A stretch of DNA of 5,404 bases from Candidatus Omnitrophota bacterium. GTDB lineage: Bacteria; Omnitrophota; Gorgyraeia; Tantalellales; Tantalellaceae. Shown here in pieces: positions 1 to 4,404 of the stretch. Where the stretch lies: contig JAQUNB010000105.1 in assembly GCA_028717825.1 (NCBI GenBank), positions 1 to 5,404 of the forward strand, given 5' to 3'. A program made the position numbers and the translations under genes. Below the pieces are notes generated by a model. It was not told where the DNA came from. It did no database searches and worked only from the letters and a program-made list of their open reading frames with translations. The stretch's first letter is position 1, and each line of letters opens with the position of its first letter.

Positions 1-195
1 GACCTTGTCGATGACATCGCACTTGGCTTCATACATGATCTGCGGTTCTTTTAGAAAATCGAAAAATTCCACGTTTTGATGAAGGAACAGCTTCAAATTC
101 CTAAGCTCCTCCGCGGCTTTTTCAAAACCTATGGTATCTTTGGCGTAACTTAAAAAAGCCTCGCCGTATCTTTCTCCTAAAAGTTTTTCTTTCAT
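1..195 (-). CDS. atpH: ATP synthase F1 subunit delta, N-terminal part (cut by window edge)
   Basis: Reading leftward from the ATG at 195-193 gives 65 codons with no stop up to position 1. The protein starts MKEKLLGERYGEAFLSYAKD, the usual opening of the delta subunit (OSCP family), where an R-Y-x-x-A-(L/F) motif begins the N-terminal helical domain. In the complex this subunit sits on top of the F1 alpha/beta hexamer and ties it to the b-subunit stalk. The start overlaps the atpF stop by 4 nt (ATGA at 195-192), which suggests translational coupling. There is only a weak purine-rich stretch before the ATG. Position after atpF is the standard operon order. About two thirds of the gene, and the expected alpha, gamma, beta and epsilon genes, lie outside the window. 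Confidence 0.9.
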   Translation of the reverse strand, partial: MKEKLLGERYGEAFLSYAKDTIGFEKAAEELRNLKLFLHQNVEFFDFLKEPQIMYEAKCDVIDKV

Positions 196-689
196 CGTTT
201 CACTTCGATCTTTTTCAGGAATTCCTCAATAAGTTTTTTGTCGTCCTCTTCCGTGAGTTTTTCCTCTATAACGGCTTTAGTCGCATCCATCGCAAGGTCT
301 ATTATCTCTTCTTTCATTTTTTCTCTTGCCTTGATTATCTCATAACGCATGGACGCTTTAGCGTTATCTATTATCGTTTGGGCTTCCATATAAGCCTTTT
401 GCCTTATTTCCTCAGCTTGTTTTCTGCCCTGATCCGCGGCTTCCTGTATTTTTGCCAAGGCCTCGCCTTCAACAGCCCTTAAACGGGCCTCATATTCCTG
501 TTTAAGTTTTTCTGTTTCCTGTTTCGCGTCCTCTATACTCTTAAATTCCGCGGCTATACGCGCGCGCCTTTCCTCAAGAAAAGTGAGAATGCGCTTCCAG
601 AAAAATATACGCATGATGATCAGCAGGATAAAAAAATTGACTATCTGCGTAATAAGTTCATTTGTGCTCAAAAGCTTTAATATGCCCAT
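192..689 (-). CDS. atpF: ATP synthase F0 subunit b
   Basis: This 165-residue protein is the peripheral stalk subunit, which holds the F1 head still against the rotating c-ring. One membrane helix lies at about residues 10-30 (ITQIVNFFILLIIMRIFF). It is followed by the boundary segment FFWKRILTFLEERRARI and a long charged, Ala/Glu/Lys/Gln-rich coiled coil to about residue 150. The length is typical of bacterial b subunits (about 155-170). The Pro often found just after the membrane helix (K-P-I/V) is replaced by Lys32-Arg33. Only one b gene is present, so a b2 homodimer is expected, with no b/b' pair. The ATG at 689 lies 9 nt after the atpE stop and has no good Shine-Dalgarno sequence, so coupling to atpE is likely. 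The stop overlaps the atpH start by 4 nt. Confidence 0.96.
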   Translation of the reverse strand: MGILKLLSTNELITQIVNFFILLIIMRIFFWKRILTFLEERRARIAAEFKSIEDAKQETEKLKQEYEARLRAVEGEALAKIQEAADQGRKQAEEIRQKAYMEAQTIIDNAKASMRYEIIKAREKMKEEIIDLAMDATKAVIEEKLTEEDDKKLIEEFLKKIEVKR

Positions 690-698
690 ATTTATGTA

Positions 699-923
699 TT
701 ATTTCCCGTAAATGAACGCGAAGACCAGAACATAAATAGCTATAGCCTCGATAAAAGCGCAGCCCGTCGCCATACTGACCATTATTTTGGTGGACGCTTC
801 CGGCTGTCTACCTATGGCTTCCATGGCGGAACTGACGGCTATACCTAAACCGATGCCGCATCCGAGACTGGCCAGACCGAGCGCTATAGGCATTGATAAT
901 GCAAGAACCGCGTTATAATCCAT
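699..923 (-). CDS. atpE: ATP synthase F0 subunit c (rotor ring)
   Basis: This 74-residue hairpin of two membrane helices oligomerises into the rotor ring. Helix 1 has the glycine pattern G21-x-G23-x-G25-x-G27. The loop is the family signature ARQP-like sequence IGRQPEA (Arg39-Gln40-Pro41), which contacts gamma/epsilon. Helix 2 carries the ion-binding carboxylate Glu59 in FIEAIAIY. Residues that complete a Na+ site in Na+-type rings (a Gln in helix 1, and Ser/Thr right after the Glu) are Leu26 and Ala60-Ile61 here, so H+ coupling is inferred. I chose the ATG at 923 (MDYNAV), although the frame is open further upstream: it has a strong GGAGGGGG 6 nt before it, and the upstream extension is a Lys/Arg-rich stretch that is really atpB read in another frame. 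The gene overlaps the atpB end by 11 nt. Confidence 0.96.
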   Translation of the reverse strand: MDYNAVLALSMPIALGLASLGCGIGLGIAVSSAMEAIGRQPEASTKIMVSMATGCAFIEAIAIYVLVFAFIYGK

Positions 924-1707
924 TTTTAACCCCCTCCATATTTTCCTCTTCTTCTTTCTTTTTTTCTTCGTGCGCAGTGGCAAGCGCGAAATATATCGTA
1001 GCCAAAAGACAAAAAACAAGTGCCTGAACGACGCATTTTAAAAGCGCGATAAGTGTGTCAAAAAATAAAAGCGGCAATCCTTGAAGCCCGAACTTGCTCA
1101 TAATGGCCAGCAGGATCTCATCACCCCACATGTTGCTCCTTAAGCGGAGAGACAGGGTCAAGGGCCTTATGATCTCACTGATAAAATGTATCAAGAACAT
1201 GAATAGCGGCATAATTATGGTTGCCGCCATCAAGCCCTTGGGTTTTTCCATAAGATGGTAAAAATATCCAAAAAACCCGAAATTCCTGAGTGCCGCGTAC
1301 TCGACATACACAAAAACACACAGGGCAAGCGCCAGAGTGATGGATAAACTGGCCGTGGCGGATTTCATAAAAGGGATAAGCCCCAAAAGGTTCATGCTGA
1401 TTATGTATATGAAAAGTGTCCCGATGAACGGCGTGTATCTCCGTCCTTCCGGCCCCAAGATCCCGCACACAAAATCATCTATGCCGCCGGCAACGATCTC
1501 GGCGACGTTCTGTAGTTTTCCCGGCACCATTTTGCATTTCCGCGCCGAAAAATAAGCCGCGAGGATTATCGCTACCATAACCGCCGAGGCGAATATGATA
1601 TTTTCCCACCGCATCAAAAAATGTGCCAGCGGCGTTCCTTCGAATTTTTCCGCCAGAAGCCTTACGATATTAGGCAGTTCCGGATTTCCCGTCTGAGCTT
1701 CGGACAT
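913..1707 (-). CDS. atpB: ATP synthase F0 subunit a (stator ion channel)
   Basis: This 264-residue polytopic membrane protein provides the two half-channels that carry ions to and from the c-ring. Membrane segments are visible at about residues 35-55, 92-113, 118-138, 160-180 and 208-245. The stator arginine is Arg188 in RPLTLSLRLRSNMWGDE, aligned with E. coli Arg210. Glu197 aligns with E. coli Glu219, and Gln228 in KCVVQALVF aligns with Gln252. The usual RLFGN after the arginine reads RLRSN here: Arg190 and Ser191 replace Phe and Gly. The C-terminus ends in a cytoplasmic Glu/Lys-rich tail (HEEKKKEEEEN). The ATG at 1707 has GGGAG at 1717-1721. The gene starts 38 nt inside the end of atpI and runs 11 nt into atpE, so translation is probably coupled on both sides. 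Confidence 0.96.
   Translation of the reverse strand: MSEAQTGNPELPNIVRLLAEKFEGTPLAHFLMRWENIIFASAVMVAIILAAYFSARKCKMVPGKLQNVAEIVAGGIDDFVCGILGPEGRRYTPFIGTLFIYIISMNLLGLIPFMKSATASLSITLALALCVFVYVEYAALRNFGFFGYFYHLMEKPKGLMAATIIMPLFMFLIHFISEIIRPLTLSLRLRSNMWGDEILLAIMSKFGLQGLPLLFFDTLIALLKCVVQALVFCLLATIYFALATAHEEKKKEEEENMEGVKNGL
930..937 (-). promoter_or_regulatory. Strong Shine-Dalgarno for atpE, inside the atpB 3' end
   Basis: Read on the minus strand, the sequence is GGAGGGGG followed by TTAAAA and the ATG at 923. It is the best ribosome binding site in the operon and fixes the atpE start. It lies within the last codons of atpB (Glu-Gly-Val-Lys). Strong initiation fits the need for many copies of c per enzyme, while neighbouring atpF, atpI and atpZ have no clear site. 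Confidence 0.85.
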
Positions 1708-1963
1708 AGCTTACCACTCCCGTAATGATAAGAGCTAAAAAACCACCCACAAGAAGACTAAAGACCGGGAAATAACCCGACCTTAATATTAAAAAACCAA
1801 CTAAGTATAGAACAGGGAATTTCACGAGGACAAGCATCCACACTGTCGCCATATTCTTTTTCAACATGGCCGCTCTGAGAAGGCTAAGAATAAGAAAAAA
1901 ATTCACTACCGACCAGATGCATCCCAAAGAAAAACCATATATCCATAAAATTTTCGCATTCAT
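1670..1963 (-). CDS. atpI: ATP synthase assembly/ion-transport protein I (AtpI family)
   Basis: This 97-residue hydrophobic protein has three or four membrane segments, at about residues 6-28, 39-60 and 64-86, and short polar ends. Size, topology, the charged turn LLRAAMLKKN, the VLVKFP stretch with Lys48, and the position directly before atpB all match the AtpI (ATP synthase subunit I) family. In other bacteria AtpI helps c-ring assembly or Mg2+ handling and is not part of the mature enzyme. The call rests more on context and topology than on a strict motif, because the family diverges quickly. The ATG at 1963 follows the previous stop by 8 nt with no Shine-Dalgarno, only A/T-rich sequence. 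Its last 12 codons overlap the start of atpB. Confidence 0.8.
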   Translation of the reverse strand: MNAKILWIYGFSLGCIWSVVNFFLILSLLRAAMLKKNMATVWMLVLVKFPVLYLVGFLILRSGYFPVFSLLVGGFLALIITGVVSYVRSSDGKSGTA

Positions 1964-1971
1964 TTTTATAT

Positions 1972-2208
1972 TTATTTCTTGTTATCGAGCTTAGAGATAA
2001 AATTGATTATCCGCGCGACCTCAAACATCGATGCAACCGTCCCTATCCCTACGGATAAAGGCAGAACAAAAGCCGGCAAGGCAAACTTTTTCTCTAAATA
2101 TCCCCCAACAAGGTATCCAACAATAGCGCCTGAGACCAAAATTATGGGGATAAAGGATATAGCCCCGGCCGCCGTGATCCAATTGTAGATCTCTTGTTTT
2201 TTAGCCAT
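1972..2208 (-). CDS. atpZ: AtpZ-like F0F1 accessory membrane protein
   Basis: This small protein (78 residues from the ATG at 2208) has two membrane helices: about residues 15-38, containing the glycine-rich GAIVGYLVGGYLEKKF, and about 44-70. A short charged N-terminus (MAKKQEIYNW), a G-x-x-x-G-G-x-L-(D/E) end to helix 1 and the place as first gene of the atp operon match the AtpZ/ATPase_gene1 family. In Bacillus, AtpZ together with AtpI has been linked to Mg2+/Ca2+ uptake for the ATP synthase. A GTG at 2223 in frame would add five residues (MSLTR). I prefer the ATG because AtpZ proteins usually begin with a Lys-rich MxKK stretch. Neither start has a Shine-Dalgarno. The transcript leader is predicted to be only about 13-30 nt. 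Confidence 0.78.
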   Translation of the reverse strand: MAKKQEIYNWITAAGAISFIPIILVSGAIVGYLVGGYLEKKFALPAFVLPLSVGIGTVASMFEVARIINFISKLDNKK

Positions 2209-2242
2209 GCGGGTTAAAGACACGGGTATTGTATTTTTGATA

Positions 2243-2270
2243 ATTATATCACCAAATCTTGCTTTGTCAA
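2243..2270 (-). promoter_or_regulatory. Sigma70-type promoter of the atp operon
   Basis: On the minus strand this reads TTGACA (2270-2265), a 16-nt spacer (2264-2249) and TATAAT (2248-2243), a perfect match to both hexamers. TG at the extended -10 position (TGATATAAT) adds to it. Transcription should start near 2235-2237 and run into the AtpZ-like gene. No operator or riboswitch is visible, so strong constitutive expression is inferred, in keeping with a core energy operon. Confidence 0.85.
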
Positions 2271-2322
2271 AGTTATCTTAGTGCCGTGGAAACTTATATT
2301 GTGTCGAGGGAGACGACGAGTT

Positions 2323-2350
2323 TAGTATGTAGTATGTGGTATGTAGTACC
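2323..2350. repeat. Degenerate 7-nt tandem array A
   Basis: There are four consecutive 7-nt units: TAGTATG, TAGTATG, TGGTATG and TAGTACC. The first two are identical, the third has one change and the fourth two. A 7-nt period would shift the reading frame every unit, so this is not coding. It lies in the spacer between the divergent operons. Confidence 0.8.
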
Positions 2351-2437
2351 GGAAACGACACGTTTTAAGAACGTATATAGTTGCGATGGAACGAGGTGAT
2401 TTGAAGAACGTCTATGGTATATAGTGTGTCGGTGGTG

Positions 2438-2458
2438 ACGATAGACGAAGGACGAATT
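2438..2458. repeat. Degenerate 7-nt tandem units (ACGA-type)
   Basis: There are three consecutive 7-nt units, ACGATAG, ACGAAGG and ACGAATT, that share the ACGA head. Just before them, 2410-2430 also splits into related 7-mers (GTCTATG, GTATATA, GTGTGTC). The divergence is high, so this is weaker than the arrays on either side, but it keeps the same period. Confidence 0.5.
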
Positions 2459-2462
2459 TCCG

Positions 2463-2504
2463 GCAGATGGCATTTAGCATTTGGCATATGGCAGAGCGCA
2501 TGGC
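2463..2504. repeat. Degenerate 7-nt tandem array B (GCATNTG-type)
   Basis: There are six consecutive 7-nt units: GCAGATG, GCATTTA, GCATTTG, GCATATG, GCAGAGC and GCATGGC. All start with GCA, and the central four are the closest. The unit start is exactly 140 nt (20 x 7) from array A, so the two arrays are in phase, although the words differ. It is non-coding by the same frame argument. Confidence 0.8.
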
Positions 2505-2510
2505 GGAAGG

Positions 2511-2540
2511 AAGGTTACATAATGTTACATAAGGTTAATA
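2511..2540. repeat. Degenerate 10-nt tandem array C
   Basis: There are three 10-nt units, AAGGTTACAT, AATGTTACAT and AAGGTTAATA, with a decayed continuation TTTAGGTTGC to 2550. The core is GGTTACATAA. It is the inverted counterpart of the array at 2571-2620. Confidence 0.8.
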
Positions 2541-2587
2541 TTTAGGTTGCTCTTTTTATAATGACGTACCGTAACCTAATGTAACAT
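2522..2587. repeat. Inverted repeat/stem-loop formed by arrays C and D
   Basis: The 16 nt at 2522-2537 (ATGTTACATAAGGTTA) pair with 2572-2587 (TAACCTAATGTAACAT) with a single mismatch, leaving a 34-nt loop. The loop contains TATAAT at 2557-2562. There is no T-run after the right arm, so it does not look like an intrinsic terminator. A cruciform or protein-binding site, or an accident of repeats lying in both orientations, is possible. Confidence 0.6.
2535..2562 (+). promoter_or_regulatory. Candidate promoter of the glycosyltransferase cluster
   Basis: A perfect -10 TATAAT (2557-2562) is preceded by a 16-nt spacer and TTAATA (2535-2540), which matches 4 of 6 positions of the -35 consensus. 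Transcription would start near 2569 and give a leader of about 100 nt that includes array D. The -35 is weak and the region is A/T-rich, so this is a candidate only. It is the best one in front of the gene at 2667. Confidence 0.4.
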
Positions 2588-2620
2588 CAATTAACCCGGA
2601 TTAACCTCATGTAACCTGAT
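2571..2620. repeat. Degenerate 10-nt tandem array D, inverted relative to C
   Basis: There are five 10-nt units: GTAACCTAAT, GTAACATCAA, TTAACCCGGA, TTAACCTCAT and GTAACCTGAT. The core ATGTAACCT is the reverse complement of the array C unit (AGGTTACAT). A further partial copy (CGTAACACG) appears at 2632-2640. If the promoter at 2535-2562 is real, this array is transcribed as the 5' leader of the glycosyltransferase genes. Confidence 0.8.
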
Positions 2621-2666
2621 AAGACGAACCACGTAACACGAATCCCGAACAACAAGGGCTGAAATT

Positions 2667-3512
2667 ATGAAGATCAGCGGATTTACGATAGCGAAAAATA
2701 TAGTCAAATACCATTATCCCGCAAAAGAAGCGATAATGGCGGTTCTCCCTATCTGCGATGAGTTCGTCATAAACGTCGGCAAGTCGGATGATAATACCCT
2801 CGAGATATTGAGATCTATAAAAGATCCCAAAATAAAGATAATCGAGAGGGTGTGGGATGGTTCGCAAAGAGAAAAGATGTTATCGGTCGAGACCAACGCG
2901 GCGCTTGCGAAGTGTACGGGCGACTGGGCTTTCTACGTCCAGACCGATGAACTCATCCATGAACAGGATCTTGGGCGCCTCAAAAGGTTGATGCGTAAAT
3001 ACCTCGATGATCCTGATGTGGATGCGCTCCGTTTCAAATGGCTGCATTTTTATGGAAGTTTTTACAGATACAGGATCGATCCGCCGTGGTATCAAAAACA
3101 GGACAGGATCATACGCAATAATGGTACGGTAGAATCATGGGGGGATGCCTATGCTTTCAAAAAAAAGGACGGTTCGCCCTTAAGGTCGAAGAAGACAGGG
3201 TGTTACATATATCATTACGGATGGGTCAGTAATCCGGAAAAGATGTCGGCCAAGAGGCAGAACGCGGCGAGCATCGGATTCGCGCGGCTAAGCGATAATG
3301 AGAAAAAAGCGTCTTATGATTACGGCAACTTGGACAGATTTCCCGTTTATTTCGGAACGCATCCGCATGTTATGAAAAACTTCATACAAGATCATGCGGA
3401 TAGTATAGAGGACTGGTTGCGCATAAAACGAAAATATTTTTGGTCGCCGCTATTATGGTTCAGGGTGAGATATAAAACATTTTTGAGAAGAAAAGATCCT
3501 ATCCCCAAATAA
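2667..3512 (+). CDS. Glycosyltransferase, GT-A fold, family 2-like
   Basis: This 281-residue soluble protein has no signal peptide or membrane helix. The N-terminal half has a GT-A nucleotide-sugar domain: first strand KISGFTIAKN (2-11), CDEFVINVGKSDDNT (30-44) in place of the DDGSxDxT of classical family 2, TGDWAFYVQTDE (84-95) with Thr93-Asp94-Glu95 standing for the metal-binding DxD, then WYQKQDRIIRNN and SWGDAYAF further on. The C-terminal part is basic and aromatic. These features fit a family 2-like subgroup known from cell-surface glycan clusters of many bacteria. Donor and acceptor are unknown. The ATG at 2667 has AAGGG at 2654-2658, 8 nt upstream. It is followed 12 nt later by a second glycosyltransferase, so they are probably co-transcribed and act on the same glycan. 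Confidence 0.88.
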   Translation: MKISGFTIAKNIVKYHYPAKEAIMAVLPICDEFVINVGKSDDNTLEILRSIKDPKIKIIERVWDGSQREKMLSVETNAALAKCTGDWAFYVQTDELIHEQDLGRLKRLMRKYLDDPDVDALRFKWLHFYGSFYRYRIDPPWYQKQDRIIRNNGTVESWGDAYAFKKKDGSPLRSKKTGCYIYHYGWVSNPEKMSAKRQNAASIGFARLSDNEKKASYDYGNLDRFPVYFGTHPHVMKNFIQDHADSIEDWLRIKRKYFWSPLLWFRVRYKTFLRRKDPIPK

Positions 3513-3513
3513 C

Positions 3514-3519
3514 GAGGAG
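3514..3519 (+). promoter_or_regulatory. Shine-Dalgarno of the second glycosyltransferase
   Basis: GAGGAG sits 5 nt before the ATG at 3525 and 1 nt after the preceding TAA (3510-3512). It is the clearest ribosome binding site on the plus strand and supports MSEHADPLVSVV as the N-terminus. Confidence 0.8.
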
Positions 3520-3524
3520 AGAAT

Positions 3525-4394
3525 ATGTCCGAACATGCGGATCCGCTAGTGTCAGTTGTGATGCCCACTTATAATAGGGCCGGCACGATCGAAAGGGCTG
3601 TCAAAAGCGTCCTATTGCAGACGTATAAAAATTGTGAACTCATAATAGTTGACGATGGGTCTAAAGACGATACTGAGAATATCGTAGCGCGTTTTAAGTC
3701 GGAGAAAGTAAAATATTTTAAGAATGACCGGAATAGAGGCGTAGTCTATACCCGGAATTTCGGTATCAAAGAGGCAAGGGGCGAATACGTCGCTTTTTTG
3801 GATTCGGACGACGAGTGGTTCGCGGAAAAAATAGAAAAACAGTTGAATAAAGCGCTTGAGATCGAAAAACCGCTTTTTGTCTTTTGCAATGGTTATTGCG
3901 AAGGGACCGAAAAAAAATACGCATGGGATCTTAATATAAATTCAACGTTCCTTACTTATAACGAGAAGGTCCACCCGTTAAAACAATCTGTGCCGCCGCC
4001 TTCGTGCTGGTTCATCTCAAGGGATGTCTTCGAAAAGATCGGCCTTTTCGACGGAAATTTATATACATGGGAAGATCCTGACCTTGTCCTTAGGATGTTC
4101 TTGGGTGGTATCAATATTTATTTCCTTAATGAGCTTTTGCTCGAGTGGCATAAAAGCTCTAACAACCTTTCTTCTATCAATGAAAAACTCCTAGGCGCCA
4201 AAGAGGTGTTCCTGAAGAAGCACTTGGAGAACATGAGAAAAGATAAGGATTATATCTATAGGTTTTTCTGCTCTATGGCCAAAGATTATCTTAAACTAGG
4301 GGATAAAAAAAAGTCGCGAAAATATCTTTTAGACGCTTTTAAAACAAATCCTTATAAAATAAGTTTACTAAAAAGATTCCTAAAAACCATATAA
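3525..4394 (+). CDS. Glycosyltransferase family 2 (GT-A)
   Basis: This 289-residue cytoplasmic enzyme transfers a sugar from a nucleotide-sugar donor, most likely to a lipid-linked or cell-surface glycan. The classical family 2 motifs are present: VSVVMPTYNRAGTI (9-22), ELIIVDDGSKDDT (38-50) with the donor-binding Asp43-Asp44, NRGVVYTRNFGI (70-81), and the metal-binding FLDSDDEW (91-98). Trp182-Glu183-Asp184 in TWEDPDLVLRM supplies the (E/D)D motif that includes the probable catalytic base. The C-terminal stretch from about 240 (AKDYLKLGDKKKSRKYLLDA) looks like a single TPR-type helical pair, a common tail in such enzymes. No membrane helix is present. Length is normal for the family. The specific sugar cannot be predicted. 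The next gene starts 10 nt downstream. Confidence 0.94.
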   Translation: MSEHADPLVSVVMPTYNRAGTIERAVKSVLLQTYKNCELIIVDDGSKDDTENIVARFKSEKVKYFKNDRNRGVVYTRNFGIKEARGEYVAFLDSDDEWFAEKIEKQLNKALEIEKPLFVFCNGYCEGTEKKYAWDLNINSTFLTYNEKVHPLKQSVPPPSCWFISRDVFEKIGLFDGNLYTWEDPDLVLRMFLGGINIYFLNELLLEWHKSSNNLSSINEKLLGAKEVFLKKHLENMRKDKDYIYRFFCSMAKDYLKLGDKKKSRKYLLDAFKTNPYKISLLKRFLKTI

Positions 4395-4404
4395 AAAACA
4401 AGCG

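Noticed and set aside
924..1019. N-terminal extension of subunit c (a 106-residue reading from 1019)
   Set aside because: The extra residues are a Lys/Arg-rich translation of the atpB tail in another frame. The strong Shine-Dalgarno at 930-937 and family length point to the ATG at 923.
1175..1555. Open frames of 97 and 72 residues on both strands within atpB
   Set aside because: They overlap a clearly conserved gene, show no family features and have no ribosome binding site; they are shadows.
1979..2188. 69-residue plus-strand frame opposite the AtpZ-like gene
   Set aside because: It is antisense to a supported membrane protein gene, has no Shine-Dalgarno and its composition shows no recognisable feature.
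2281..2320. Possible small RNA or riboswitch leader between the divergent promoters
   Set aside because: No recognisable conserved core or stable hairpin could be found by eye, and the segment is upstream of the atp promoter rather than in its leader.
2386..2424. Mini-frame of 12 codons in the spacer (ATG GAA CGA ... TAG)
   Set aside because: It is too short, has no ribosome binding site and lies in repeat-derived sequence.
2522..2600. Rho-independent terminator formed by the array C/D stem
   Set aside because: The stem is A/T-rich, the loop is 34 nt and no T-run follows either arm; neither operon ends here because both are transcribed away from the spacer.
2323..2620. CRISPR array or classical IS element in the spacer
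   Set aside because: Units are 7 or 10 nt with no regular 25-40 nt spacers between conserved repeats. No transposase or terminal inverted repeats with target duplication are present.
2607..3095. Minus-strand frames of 86, 60 and 71 residues over the first glycosyltransferase
   Set aside because: They are antisense to a gene with clear GT-A features and overlap each other; no independent support.
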